Notes under the pieces: model-generated
What the model saw: the letters and a program-made list of their open reading frames with translations, nothing else
Told to the model about the DNA's origin: nothing
The model's database searches: none
Shown: positions 8,464-17,827 of the stretch, one piece after another
How the letters are laid out: each line of letters starts with the position of its first letter
Position numbering within the stretch: position 1 is the first letter of the stretch
Program-made: the position numbers and the translations under genes
NCBI RefSeq assembly: GCF_036186745.1
Contig: NZ_CP108086.1
Coordinates: forward strand, 1,550,001-1,614,000
Reading direction: 5' to 3'
Length of the DNA: 64,000 bases
From: Microbispora hainanensis
Lineage (GTDB): Bacteria; Actinomycetota; Actinomycetes; Streptosporangiales; Streptosporangiaceae

Positions 8464-9049
8464 GTTGCCCGCCTTTCGAACCGGCCTGAGCGGCCTCGGT
8501 CGGAAACGAATTGCAAACGGCCACGAACAATGGCATTGAGCAGCCCGCGACAGTGCGGCCCTACGAGATGGAATTCGCTACGGCGCGAATAACTCCGGCC
8601 TGCGAGGCTCATTCAGAATTCGCCGCGGCGGGCTTTCCCCACAACCCCTAGCGGCCCCACAGCACGTCAGGACGATCCGGGACACCTCTGGACTTTTCGG
8701 GTGTCCATCATGCAGAGCACGACAGAGACGGGCCGCAACCCCTTACCACCCCTACAAAGAAACGACGCGTCCCGAGTCGCGTACGACTCTCGTTGACCCG
8801 GCAGGAAACGCGGAACTAGCCTCCGTTTCGGAATGCCCCGACGGGCGCACGCGAGAAACGGCGGTGGTGAGAATGCACCACGAGCAACCGATTTCCCGGA
8901 CGATTCGCCGGCACGGTTCCCCCACCTTCGGGCACCGCCATCGCCGGATCTCGCGCCCGTCCACACCGCTCGGGTCGCCGCCCGGATGCCACTCGGGCAC
9001 CACCCGGCGGCCTGCACGTCTCAGACCCGGCAGGCCGCACGTCTGGCCA
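8464..9049. other. Divergent intergenic region, no gene recognised
   Basis: About 590 bp between the TrpF-like gene and the operators of the efflux pump. The first 130 bp next to the TrpF-like gene are less GC-rich and likely hold its promoter. Possible short frames, such as a histidine-rich peptide starting near 8873, lack supporting features. I see no RNA gene. Confidence 0.5.
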
Positions 9050-9090
9050 ATCGCTTAGCGCTAAGGTAAAGTCTCTTAGTGCTAAGCGAT
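9050..9090. promoter_or_regulatory. Paired palindromic operators upstream of the efflux pump
   Basis: Two near-identical 12-bp palindromes, CTTAGCGCTAAG (9054-9065) and CTTAGTGCTAAG (9075-9086), have centres exactly 21 bp apart, two helical turns. Outer bases extend the whole into a large inverted repeat (ATCG...CGAT). This suits cooperative binding by a dimeric repressor, most likely the MarR protein encoded at 10406-10897. A LacI-type protein is an alternative, because the TTAGCGCTAA core also occurs at 63743-63752. Confidence 0.65.
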
Positions 9091-9218
9091 TTGCCTGCCA
9101 CTGATCCACGACTGGTCCACGGTCGCCGGGGCCGATCGGCACCACCGCTCGACGCAACCGACGCACGACGTTCGCTTTCGCCTGCCCGGACCGGGCCCAC
9201 GCGCACAGGAGGAACCAG

Positions 9219-10409
9219 ATGACAGTCATCGAGTCCGTCTCCGCCGGGACCGGCAAACCGGATCGCGTCCCCATCAAGAACTGGCTCGCGGTGATCGCCG
9301 TCGCGCTGGGGACCTTCCTGGTGGTGACGGTCGAGAACCTGCCGATGGGCCTGCTCACGGCCATCGGCGGCGGCCTGAACGTCTCCGACGGCGAAGTCGG
9401 CCTGATGGTGACCGTGTCGGGCCTGGTCGCCGCCGTCACCGCGCCGCTGCTCCCCGTGGCGATCCGCGGGCTCGACCGGCGGGTGGTCCTGCTCGGCCTG
9501 ATCCTGCTGGCGCTGGTGGCCAACGTCGTGTCCGCCGTGACTCCCACGTACGCCGTGCTGATGGTGGCCCGGCTGTTCGTGGGCGTCAGCATCGGCGGGT
9601 TCTGGGCGCTCGCCGCGGGCCTCGGCGTGCGGCTGGTCCCCGAGGCGCACGTCGCCAGGGCCACCTCACTGATCTTCTTCGGCGCCATGGCCGCCAACGT
9701 CATCGGCGTCCCCGCCGGCACGCTCGTCGGCGAGCTCACCGGCTGGCGCGTCGCGTTCGGCGCGGTCGCCGCCGTCGCTCTGCTGCTGGTCATCGCGCTG
9801 GGCGTGCTGCTGCCGCGGATGCCCGCGACCGAGCCCGTACGGCTGCGCACCCTGGCCGAGCAGCTGCGCGTGCCCGCCGTCCGGGTCGGCGTCGTCGCCA
9901 CCTTCCTGCTGGTGTCCGGCCACTACGGCGCCTTCACGTTCGTCAGCCCGATCCTCCAGGACGTCTCCGGCGTCGGCGCCGCGTTCATCGGCCCGCTGCT
10001 GCTGGCGTACGGCGTGGCCGGGATGGCCGGGAACCTCATCGCCGGCGCGTGGGCGGGCCGCAACGTCCGCGGCACGATCGTCGTGGTCAGCGTCGCGCTC
10101 GCGGTCATCCTGGCGGCGTTCCCCCTCATCGGCGGCAACGCGGTCACCGGGTCGATCCTGCTGATCGCGTGGGGCTTCGCGTTCGGCGGCCTGCCGGTCA
10201 GCGTGCAGACCTGGATCATCAAGGCCGCGCCGCAGGGCGTCGAGGCCGCCACCGGGCTCAACACCTGCATGTTCAACCTGGCGATCGCGCTGGGAGCGCT
10301 GTTCGCCAGCCTCATCGTCGGGGTGGTCGCCGTGACCGGCGTGCTGTGGGTCGCGGCGGCGCTCGTGGTCCTGACCTCGCTGGTGGTGTCCGGCACCAAG
10401 CGGGTCTAG
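9219..10409 (+). CDS. MFS efflux pump, NepI-like (nucleoside exporter)
   Basis: 396 residues with about 12 hydrophobic segments, started by ATG behind a perfect AGGAGG. It closely resembles the drug:H+ antiporter DHA1 group that includes E. coli NepI, a purine ribonucleoside exporter: an early VENLPMGLLTAIGGGL segment, then MVARLFVGVSIGGFWALAAGLGVRLVP. Placed divergently from the IndA/UPRT/NRPS set, it is a good candidate for exporting a C-nucleoside product, like the transporter of the minimycin cluster. Expression is probably repressed through the paired operators upstream. Substrate is inferred. Confidence 0.85.
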   Translation: MTVIESVSAGTGKPDRVPIKNWLAVIAVALGTFLVVTVENLPMGLLTAIGGGLNVSDGEVGLMVTVSGLVAAVTAPLLPVAIRGLDRRVVLLGLILLALVANVVSAVTPTYAVLMVARLFVGVSIGGFWALAAGLGVRLVPEAHVARATSLIFFGAMAANVIGVPAGTLVGELTGWRVAFGAVAAVALLLVIALGVLLPRMPATEPVRLRTLAEQLRVPAVRVGVVATFLLVSGHYGAFTFVSPILQDVSGVGAAFIGPLLLAYGVAGMAGNLIAGAWAGRNVRGTIVVVSVALAVILAAFPLIGGNAVTGSILLIAWGFAFGGLPVSVQTWIIKAAPQGVEAATGLNTCMFNLAIALGALFASLIVGVVAVTGVLWVAAALVVLTSLVVSGTKRV

Positions 10410-10897
10410 GAGGCTCTCTCGTCGCCCAGCGACATCAGCAGTTGCCTGAGGATCTCGGCCAGGTTCTCCCGCTGGGCGGAGGTGAGCCCGGCGAGCAGGC
10501 GGCGTTCGGTGTCCACGTGGTCGGGCAGCGCCCGGTCGATCAGTTCGCGGCCGGCGTCGGTCAGGTCCACGTGGACACCGCGGCCGTCCACGTCACTGGG
10601 CGTACGCCTCACCAGGCCCCGCGCCTCCAGCCGGTCGAGACGCTGGGTGACCGCCCCCGAGGTGACCATGGCCGAGCGCATCAGCTCCGCCGGGGTCTGC
10701 CGGCCGCCGCGGCGCAGGGTGGCCAGGACGTCGAACGACGAGGGGTCCAGGTCGTGTCCGGCGAACGTACGGCGCAGCTCGGTGTTGACGAGCTGCGTCA
10801 GCCGCGACAGCCGGCCGAAGACCGCCATCGGGGAAACGTCCAGGTCAGGGCGGGCATCGGCCCACTGCTGCAGGACGTGGTCCACATGATCCGGCAC
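10406..10897 (-). CDS. MarR family transcriptional regulator
   Basis: 163 residues from GTG 10897. The winged helix is visible: FDVLATLRRGGRQTPAELMRSAMVTSGAVTQRLDRLEARGLVRRTPSDVDGRGVHVDLTDAG in part, ending in a helical dimerisation region (ERRLLAGLTSAQRENLAEILRQLL). Its stop codon overlaps the end of the pump gene tail-to-tail, and its start is 52 bp from the divergent NAD(P)-binding gene. It probably controls the pump and/or that gene. A longer frame upstream exists but overlaps the neighbour, so I used the later GTG. Confidence 0.85.
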   Translation of the reverse strand: MPDHVDHVLQQWADARPDLDVSPMAVFGRLSRLTQLVNTELRRTFAGHDLDPSSFDVLATLRRGGRQTPAELMRSAMVTSGAVTQRLDRLEARGLVRRTPSDVDGRGVHVDLTDAGRELIDRALPDHVDTERRLLAGLTSAQRENLAEILRQLLMSLGDERAS

Positions 10898-10949
10898 ACC
10901 GCACAGGGTACCGCCCGCGGCACCCGCGAGATCGAGAGGAAGTAGCGGC

Positions 10950-11582
10950 ATGCGCATCACAGTCTTCGGGGCGACCGGGAACGTGGGCAGGCGCGTCGTC
11001 GCCGAGGCCGTGTCCCGCGGACACGAGGTGACCGCGGCGGCCCGCAACCCGGTGCGGCTCGCCGGGCTGCCCGGAGAGGCGCGTACCCGGGTCGGCGACG
11101 CGACCGACCTGCACGACGCCATCGCGCTGACCACCGGACAGGACCTGGTGATCACCGCGACCTGCCCGGCCCCCGGCGAGGAGCACCAGCTCGTCACGGT
11201 CGCCACCACCCTGCTCTCGGCGTGCGCCAAGACCGGCGCGCGCCTGCTGCTCGTCGGAGGCGCGGGCAGCCTGACCATCGAGGGCGGCGGTCGCCTCATG
11301 GACCGGGAGGGCTATCCGTCCTTCCTGCTGCCGATCGCGTCGGCGTGCGTCGACCAGCTCGCGGCCTGCCGGGCCGACACCACCGCCGACTGGGCCTACC
11401 TGAGCCCGGCCGACCTGCTCCTCCCCGGTGAGAGGACCGGCCACTATCGGCTGGGCGCCGACGAGCTGGTGGTCGACGCCGACGGCGAGTCCCGCATCTC
11501 GATGGAGGACCTCGCGGTGGCGCTCCTGGACGAGGCCGAACACCCACGCCACCACCGGACCCGTTTCACCGTCGCGTACTGA
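10950..11582 (+). CDS. Atypical SDR / NAD(P)H-binding NmrA-like protein
   Basis: 210 residues beginning with the Rossmann motif TVFGATGNVGRRVVAEAVSRGHEV. Of the family of atypical short-chain dehydrogenases (NAD(P)H-binding, NmrA-like, flavin-reductase-like) that act as small oxidoreductases or redox sensors. Catalytic Tyr/Lys pair is not evident. A GAGAGGAAG site precedes ATG. It is divergent from the MarR gene and probably under its control. Confidence 0.8.
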   Translation: MRITVFGATGNVGRRVVAEAVSRGHEVTAAARNPVRLAGLPGEARTRVGDATDLHDAIALTTGQDLVITATCPAPGEEHQLVTVATTLLSACAKTGARLLLVGGAGSLTIEGGGRLMDREGYPSFLLPIASACVDQLAACRADTTADWAYLSPADLLLPGERTGHYRLGADELVVDADGESRISMEDLAVALLDEAEHPRHHRTRFTVAY

Positions 11583-11741
11583 CCTCGCGGCCCTGGTCAC
11601 ACCGCCGCGCACCGACCACGAGACCCCGTCTCACCGTCGCACACTCGCCCCGAGGCCTCGAAGACGCTCTCGCGAACGGCCGGTCAGCCCGCGCTTTCCG
11701 GCCGTTCTCTTTCTGTCGGATCCGGTCTCTATACTCCCCGC

Positions 11742-13211
11742 ATGTCAAGATCGCCGTCCCCACTCGACATCGCGTACGGTCTTCTGGAAGAGGGCCGTCT
11801 CATCGACGCGGAACAGCTCCTGGTGAGGGAGCTGGGGAAGGCCGAGCGCGGGTACGGCCACGGGAGCCCGCAATGGGCGTCGGCCCAGTGCGATCTCGGC
11901 AACCTCCTGTTCAGCTCCGGTCAGGTCGACCGGGCGGTGGACTGCTATCGCAGCGCCTGCTCTTATCCGCCTGCAGGTGACCGAGAGGCGTACAAGGACC
12001 ACCTCACCTATCGGCTCAACCTCGGCACCGTACTGACGATGGCCGGGCGGCTCGACCAGGCCGAAGACGAGTTGCGGCGCAATGTCCAGGAGCGGCGCGA
12101 CTTCTACGGCCGTGAGCACCCTGGTTACGCCTATGCCCTGGAGCCCCTGGCCGACGTGCTGCTCCGACGTGGTGACGTCGGCCAGGCCCGTCAGATCGTG
12201 GAAGAGGCGGTCGGCACGTTCTGGCGGAGCGGCCACGAACGGGTCGCCACCGCGCTCGCGTTGCGGGCGGAGATCATCGTGGTCTCCGGCGGCGGCGAAC
12301 CCGCCTTCGCGGATCTGGAGCACTTGCCGGACGGCATCGTCGAGCAGATCGCGCTCACCGTGATGAACCGGGCCGGCCAGGACCCGTCGACCGGCAAGGC
12401 GGTGCTCACCAGCCTGGTCGCCGCCCTGGAGGAGCGGCTCGGCCCCGATCACCAGGCGACGCTCAACGCCCTGTCGCAGCTGGCGAACACCGGCCACGAC
12501 ATCGGCGACGAAGCGGGGCGGGTGTGGGCGATCGAGAAGGTGCTCGCCTCCTACGACCGGCAGGGCCGGGCCGAGGACGCGCTCATGGCGACGCTCGGCC
12601 TCGCCATGGCGCACGAGGACGCCGGCGACACCGCCGCCGCGCTGCGGACGTTCGAGAACGCGTGGGCGCGTGCGGACCGCATCGGCCGTCATGAGCTGCG
12701 TGCCCAGGTCCTGCGCAACTGGGGGCTGGCCCTGTCGGCCTCGGGCCGTACGGACGAGGCGGAGCGGCGTCTGCGCGACGCCGTGGCCGAGGCCGACCGC
12801 GGGCACGACCACGAGATGCTCGGCCGCTCGCGGATCGCGCTCGGCCTGTTCCTGCAGCACGAGGAACGACTGGCCGAGGCACGGCAGGTGGTGGAGGCCG
12901 GGCTGGCGACGCTCGACGTCGCGCACCCCGACGCGATCACGGGGCACAGCCACCTCGGCGCCATCGTCCAGGGCCGCGCCTGCGGCTGCGGAGACGTCCA
13001 GGGCACGATCGCCGAGGCGTTCCGCGAGTTCGTCATCACCAGGCTGCCGGCAGACCTCCTTGAGGACCTCGACGTGACCGTGGAGGACGGCGAGTTCGCG
13101 ATCCAGGTGCGGCTCCGCCGGAAACCGGACCCGGCCGAGATCGAGCACATGAACCGGCTGATCGAGAGCGCGAACGCCGAGTTCCGCGGCCGGTTGACCT
13201 CTCGGAGGTAG
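11742..13211 (+). CDS. Tetratricopeptide-repeat protein
   Basis: 489 residues, almost entirely helical repeats of TPR type (AQCDLGNLLFSSGQVDRAVDCYRSA; LNLGTVLTMAGRLDQAEDELR; NWGLALSASGRTDEAERRLRDA; ALGLFLQHEERLAEARQVVEAGL). Near residue 410 a short ACGCGDVQGTIAEAFREFV segment with a Cys-Gly-Cys motif precedes a non-TPR C-terminal domain. Presumably a scaffold for protein contacts in the cytosol; no signal peptide. It stands alone, so partner and role are unknown. Confidence 0.8.
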   Translation: MSRSPSPLDIAYGLLEEGRLIDAEQLLVRELGKAERGYGHGSPQWASAQCDLGNLLFSSGQVDRAVDCYRSACSYPPAGDREAYKDHLTYRLNLGTVLTMAGRLDQAEDELRRNVQERRDFYGREHPGYAYALEPLADVLLRRGDVGQARQIVEEAVGTFWRSGHERVATALALRAEIIVVSGGGEPAFADLEHLPDGIVEQIALTVMNRAGQDPSTGKAVLTSLVAALEERLGPDHQATLNALSQLANTGHDIGDEAGRVWAIEKVLASYDRQGRAEDALMATLGLAMAHEDAGDTAAALRTFENAWARADRIGRHELRAQVLRNWGLALSASGRTDEAERRLRDAVAEADRGHDHEMLGRSRIALGLFLQHEERLAEARQVVEAGLATLDVAHPDAITGHSHLGAIVQGRACGCGDVQGTIAEAFREFVITRLPADLLEDLDVTVEDGEFAIQVRLRRKPDPAEIEHMNRLIESANAEFRGRLTSRR

Positions 13212-13539
13212 CCCCGGCCGCGCACCCCAGACCCGTAACCCCGGGGCTGCACACGCGTGGCCGTGTATGGACCGCGCGCATGGGGGCCGCATATGGGGCC
13301 GAGTATGGGAATCGGCGCGTGAGGCCACACGGGACCTGCACGGGGCCGCACGCAATGCTCCACACGCGGCCCCCGCAACGCTCTGGCCCGCACGCTCAGA
13401 GCCAGACCCGCGCCCACACGCCCGGGGCCACGCCCGGGCCCGGCACGCACGGCTCCACGCGCTCGGGGCCGCGCCTGTGGCCCGCCGTCCGATGGCGTGG
13501 CACCATGTGCGGAGTCTCCCGTTCCGGAAGGGTCGGTCG
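13212..13539. other. Intergenic, skewed low-complexity sequence
   Basis: About 330 bp between the TPR gene and the methyltransferase. It is rich in ATGGGG/GCCGCA and CGCCCGGGGCCACG-like words without exact periodicity. I see no gene. It probably carries the methyltransferase promoter. Confidence 0.5.
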
Positions 13540-14166
13540 ATGCGGGCGCTCACGGATGCCGACGTACGCCGGGTGTTCGACCGGCTGGCGGATCGGTACG
13601 ACAGCCAGATGCTGACTTGGGAGCGCCGCCTGTTGCCGGGCAGCCGGGAGTGGGCCGTCAGGCAGGCGCGCGGTCATGTCGTGGAGATCGCGGTGGGCAC
13701 CGGGCTCAACCTCCCGCTGTACGACGCCGACACCACGGTCGTCGGGATCGAGCTGTCCGAGCGCATGCTGGAGCTGGCACGGCGACGCGTGGCGCAGGCC
13801 GGCCTCGGCGAGCGGGTGGAGCTGCGGCAGGGCGACGTACAGCGCCTGGACCTGCCCGACGGGGTGGCCGACACGGTCGTGTCCACGTTCACGATGTGCA
13901 CCATCCCCGATCCGCTGGCCGCCGCCCGCGAGGCCTATCGCGTGCTCAAGCCGGGCGGGCGGTTCGTGCTGGCCGAGCACGGGCCGTCGAGCAGCCCTGT
14001 GATACGGGCCGGGATGCGGCTGCTGGAGCCGCTGTCGGTACGGTTCCAGGCCGACTACCTCACCCGCGATCCGCGGCCCTACCTCCAGCAGGCCGGTTTC
14101 AGGATCGAGTTGGTGACGCGGGCGACCCGCGGCATCAGCTTCCGGGTGCTTGCCGTCCGCCCCTGA
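13540..14166 (+). CDS. Class I SAM-dependent methyltransferase
   Basis: 208 residues from ATG 13540 behind a GGAAGG site. SAM-binding motif I is VVEIAVGTGLNLPLY, the acidic end of strand 2 is VVGIELSERML, then VELRQGDVQRLDLP and TVVSTFTMCTIPDPLAAAREAYRVLKPGGRFVLAEHG in part. This is the Methyltransf_11/UbiE-like group, related to small actinobacterial phosphatidylethanolamine or quinone methyltransferases. Substrate cannot be told. Confidence 0.85.
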   Translation: MRALTDADVRRVFDRLADRYDSQMLTWERRLLPGSREWAVRQARGHVVEIAVGTGLNLPLYDADTTVVGIELSERMLELARRRVAQAGLGERVELRQGDVQRLDLPDGVADTVVSTFTMCTIPDPLAAAREAYRVLKPGGRFVLAEHGPSSSPVIRAGMRLLEPLSVRFQADYLTRDPRPYLQQAGFRIELVTRATRGISFRVLAVRP

Positions 14167-14860
14167 CCCGAACGCCGCGAGACCGCGGTCCCGCGCGAGG
14201 ACGGTCGCGAGGGGTGGTCCGCGACCTTGGCCGTGTCGGTCATTGCGTCGGAGGGAACCTCCGGTCCTCACCGAGCCCGCGCCGGCATGAACCTTCGATC
14301 CGTGCGAAGCCCGCGCCGGCAGGCGCCTCCGGTTCCTGACGAGGCCCGCTCGCTCTCCTCACGCAAAGTAGTCGCAAGCTCGGTATATTCGGGGGCCCGG
14401 TCTTGGGCACAACGCTTCCGGCCGTCGCAGTGCCAGGCTCCCCGGCCCCGCCCTGCTGGCCCACGCCGCCCTGCCCCACCCCTCGTGCCGGGCGCGACCT
14501 CGTGAGCCTTCACGGAGCCTGCGTTGCCGGCGACCCTTGACCCTTCCGGCCTGCACCTCCGGACCGCGCACCTGGACCGTACGCCCCTGGCGACAGCCCG
14601 GAAGGCTTTGCGAGCCGTCTCTGGACGGGACGTTGCATCGAGGACTGCCTCGCTGGGCTGAGGCTCCATATTTGCCCAGGTCAGGGTTTGATTCGATGGT
14701 GTGTTCGAGGTAGGCTTGAGGCAGCCGTTGCAGGTGAGCCTAGCTGGCGGGCCGTTGGCCATACGCCGTGTGTTGAGCCGAGTCTGTTGAAGGAAGTCCC
14801 GGTCCGGGCGGTCGGGAAACCGTTGTTTGCCTTCGTCTGTGCTCCTGGGGGTTCACCGCC
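14167..14860. other. Non-coding stretch upstream of the DUF222-HNH gene
   Basis: About 690 bp with no convincing gene. It contains two copies of an AGCCCGCGCCGGCA-like block (near 14275 and 14310) and one locally AT-richer spot, CTCGGTATATTCGGG near 14384. Short frames on both strands are of atypical composition. It probably holds the promoter and leader of the following gene. Confidence 0.5.
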
Positions 14861-17827
14861 GTGTCCGCGCCGCACTCGCCGTCCGCTGCCGCCGGGCAGC
14901 GCCCGGCACCGCCGGTGCCCTCGACACGTGCAGCACGCCCGGCAGACCCGACACGTCCGGTGGATCCGGCACCTTCAGCCTGCCCGTCGCGCCCGGCGGA
15001 CCCGGTGGGCCCGGCCTACCCTTCGCGTGTGGTGGGCGGGGTGTCCTCCGCTGGCCAGGGTGGGGGCGAGGCCGGGGGCGAAGGTACCGGCGGTGGCGGG
15101 GTGCCGGTGGCGATTCCTGATGGGCTGGCGGTGGTCCCGCCGGGGGCCGAGCTTGCGGGGGTGCTGGCGGGTATCGCTGTGGAGCGGGTGTCGGGGTTCG
15201 ACACTGTGGAGGTGCTCAAGGCGGCCTACCGGCAGTCCTGTCATGACCGGGCGTGGTTTTTGCGGGTGCTGCTGGAGGTCGGGCTGCGTGAGGCGTGGTC
15301 CGGCGACAGCGTGGTCCGCCTGCAAACACCGGAGGAGTTCGCCCCGGATGAGGCGCGGGCGGCGCTGGTGTGGTCGCGCCGCCGCGCGGATTCGGCGTTC
15401 GAGCTGGCGTGGAATCTGCATCGCCGCCTGCCGGTGCTCGGTGAGGCGATGCTGGAGGGGGTGTTGGATGAGCCGCGGGCGGTGGCTTTCATCCGCTGGA
15501 CGAGCGGGTTGACCGACGCCCAGGCCGGCTGGGTTTGCGAGCGTCTGGTGCCTCGGGCGGCGGGGTGGACGGTGGGCGAGCTGGTCGAGCACGTTCAGCG
15601 CATGGTGCTCGCGATCGATCCGGATTGGGCGGAAAAGCGTTATACCGAGGCGGTCCGCAGGCGGCGGGTGGCCGGCACGCGCAATGATGACGGCACCGCG
15701 ACCGTGTCCGGGCTGGACCTGCCGGTGGAGCGGGCGGTGGCCGGGTGTGAGCGGATCGATGAGCTGGCCCGCGCCTGCAAACGCGCCGGGGACCGCCGCC
15801 CGATCGATCACATCCGCGCGGACTTGTTCTTGGGCAGCCTGGACGGCACCTTCGAAGGCCTGACCGACGAGCAGATCATCACCCATGTCCTGGCCCACCC
15901 TCTCGTGGAACCCGGCGATCCCACCCCCGGCGACACCTCTGACGACACCCCCAGCTCCACCGGCTCGGCCGACTCCCCTGACAGCCCCGCGAACACCCAC
16001 ACCGGCATCCCTGACGCCCCCGCAGGCACTACCGCCAGCCCCGCCGGTACCCCCACAGCCGAGCCGAAGCACGAGCACGAGCGCGGGCACGACAACAGCG
16101 CCGCACCCGAACCAGAGTCGGAGGACGAGCGGAGGCTGAGCACCGGACCCGAGTCGGAGCACGAGCGCGAGCGTGACCGGGTCACCTCGCCCGAGCTGGA
16201 GGACGGGAACGCGCACGGGCGGAGGGGCGCGCCGGAGTCTGAGCGTGGGCACGGCCAGAGCGCCGCACCGGAGCCGGAGCCGGAGGGTGGGCGCGGGTGC
16301 CGGGAGCCTCAGCGGTCGCAGGGCCGCCTTGGTGGAGGGCCCGGCGCGACATCGTGGTCGGTGCCGGAGATACGGGTGGAGCTGACCACGTTGCTCGGGC
16401 ACGATGAGCACCCGGCTCACCTGCCCGGCTGGGGCATGGTCCACGCCGCCCAGGCACGCCGCATCGTCACCGGCATGCTGCATGGGCAATGGCGCTATGC
16501 CATCTGCACCGACGACGGGCACCTGCTCCTGGCCGGCATCACCCGGCAGCGCCCCTGCCCGCCTGCACAACGGCCACCCCGCGACATGCGACGCGGCGGC
16601 ATCGTCGAACTGCAGATCACCCTCACCCAGCTCCACCGGCTGGCCGCCGCACCGGCCACCACCGGCGCCTGGGCACCCCTCATCGCCGACCTCACCCGTC
16701 AAGCCCACGCCCAGCTCGGCACCACCCCCGCAACCGGATCACCTCACCCAGCCGGATCACCCCACCCGGCAGCAGCGCGCCACCCGGGCCGATCCTGTGA
16801 CCCGGCGGCAGCGCACGCCCCAGCGGGATCGGGTGACCCGGCCATGCTGGGCGAACAGACCGACCCGGCAGACTCGGCCGACACGGCCAACACGGCCAAC
16901 ACGGCAGGCGCGGTCAGCACCACGGGCGCGGCTGGCACGGCCAACGCGCACTCGGCGGACGCGGCCAACCCCACGAACGCCGCAGACGCGGCCAACACGA
17001 CGGGAGCGGCCAACACGGCCAACATGGCCAACACGACGGGCGTGACCAACACGGCTGACGCGGTCAACGCGGCGAACACGGCTGGTGCGGCCAGCACGGC
17101 CGACAGGGCCAACGCCACGGGCACGGCCGACACGGCAGGCGCAGTCAGCACCACAAGCGCGGCTGGCACGGCTAACGCGGGCGCGGCGAACACGGCTGAC
17201 GCGGTCAACGCGGCGGGCGCGGCGGGCGCGGCTGGTGCGGCCGGCACCGCTGGGGTGGCGAACACTTCGAACGGGGCTGATCGGCGTCATGCCGATGCGG
17301 CCTTACGCCGATACGTCCAGATCCGGGGCCGGGTCTGCTCCTGGCCGGGCTGCCGCATGCCCGCCACCCGCACCGACCAAGACCACATCCAGGCCTGGGC
17401 CGACAACGGCGCCACCACCGCCGCCAACCTCCACCTGGCCTGCCGCCACGACCACCGCGCCAAGCACCTCGGCGGCTGGCGCGTCACCACCGCAGGCCCC
17501 CACCTGATCATCTGGACCAGCCCACTCGGACACCCCTACCGCAGCCCACTCCCGAAGATCATCCAGCCCGTCCCCGACCCCCAGCCCCGCACCTGGCCCG
17601 ACGCCCCACCCGAACGCCTCCCCGGAGCACCAGACACGACCATGGCCCCACCATGCCCTCCCCCATCCCCAACGGCAGAAGGCCCGACACGACCAGCGAC
17701 CAGGCAGACAACAAAGCAGACAGCCGACGCGGGCAGCCGCGGCAGGGAAGCACAGGACAACGGCACATCACAGGACGAATCGGGAGCAAGTCTCATCCTG
17801 CGCGACCTCGAGACACCGCCCTTTTGA
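14861..17827 (+). CDS. DUF222/13E12-family HNH endonuclease-domain protein
   Basis: 988 residues from GTG 14861. N-terminal DUF222 (roughly 90-350, e.g. VEVLKAAYRQSCHDRAWFLRVLLEVGL and ARAALVWSRRRADSAFELAW in part). A charged Glu/His/Arg-rich linker spans about 360-490, followed by a second structured part, an Ala/Asn/Thr-rich run (about 650-810), and an HNH domain (CSWPGCRMPATRTDQDHIQAW...NLHLACRHDHRAKH) with the Cys pairs and the Asp-His of HNH nucleases. Most relatives are 400-550 residues, so the length comes from the linkers. These genes are often multicopy in actinobacteria and of unclear role, possibly mobile-DNA linked. Confidence 0.85.
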   Translation: MSAPHSPSAAAGQRPAPPVPSTRAARPADPTRPVDPAPSACPSRPADPVGPAYPSRVVGGVSSAGQGGGEAGGEGTGGGGVPVAIPDGLAVVPPGAELAGVLAGIAVERVSGFDTVEVLKAAYRQSCHDRAWFLRVLLEVGLREAWSGDSVVRLQTPEEFAPDEARAALVWSRRRADSAFELAWNLHRRLPVLGEAMLEGVLDEPRAVAFIRWTSGLTDAQAGWVCERLVPRAAGWTVGELVEHVQRMVLAIDPDWAEKRYTEAVRRRRVAGTRNDDGTATVSGLDLPVERAVAGCERIDELARACKRAGDRRPIDHIRADLFLGSLDGTFEGLTDEQIITHVLAHPLVEPGDPTPGDTSDDTPSSTGSADSPDSPANTHTGIPDAPAGTTASPAGTPTAEPKHEHERGHDNSAAPEPESEDERRLSTGPESEHERERDRVTSPELEDGNAHGRRGAPESERGHGQSAAPEPEPEGGRGCREPQRSQGRLGGGPGATSWSVPEIRVELTTLLGHDEHPAHLPGWGMVHAAQARRIVTGMLHGQWRYAICTDDGHLLLAGITRQRPCPPAQRPPRDMRRGGIVELQITLTQLHRLAAAPATTGAWAPLIADLTRQAHAQLGTTPATGSPHPAGSPHPAAARHPGRSCDPAAAHAPAGSGDPAMLGEQTDPADSADTANTANTAGAVSTTGAAGTANAHSADAANPTNAADAANTTGAANTANMANTTGVTNTADAVNAANTAGAASTADRANATGTADTAGAVSTTSAAGTANAGAANTADAVNAAGAAGAAGAAGTAGVANTSNGADRRHADAALRRYVQIRGRVCSWPGCRMPATRTDQDHIQAWADNGATTAANLHLACRHDHRAKHLGGWRVTTAGPHLIIWTSPLGHPYRSPLPKIIQPVPDPQPRTWPDAPPERLPGAPDTTMAPPCPPPSPTAEGPTRPATRQTTKQTADAGSRGREAQDNGTSQDESGASLILRDLETPPF
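16880..17270. repeat. In-frame low-complexity repeats (Ala-Asn-Thr) in the HNH gene
   Basis: About 390 bp built of degenerate 9-12-bp words such as GCCAACACGG and GCGGTCAACGCG, encoding about 130 residues of TAN/NTA/GAA repeats. The frame is kept throughout, so slippage has happened in multiples of three or been selected for. This kind of linker is likely disordered. Confidence 0.8.

Noticed and set aside
8872..9056. Short His-rich frame upstream of the efflux pump as a regulatory leader peptide
   Set aside because: No attenuator structure or codon run was evident, and composition is that of random GC-rich DNA.
11745..13553. 600-codon minus-strand open frame opposite the TPR gene
   Set aside because: Composition-driven frame; TPR motifs lie on the plus strand.
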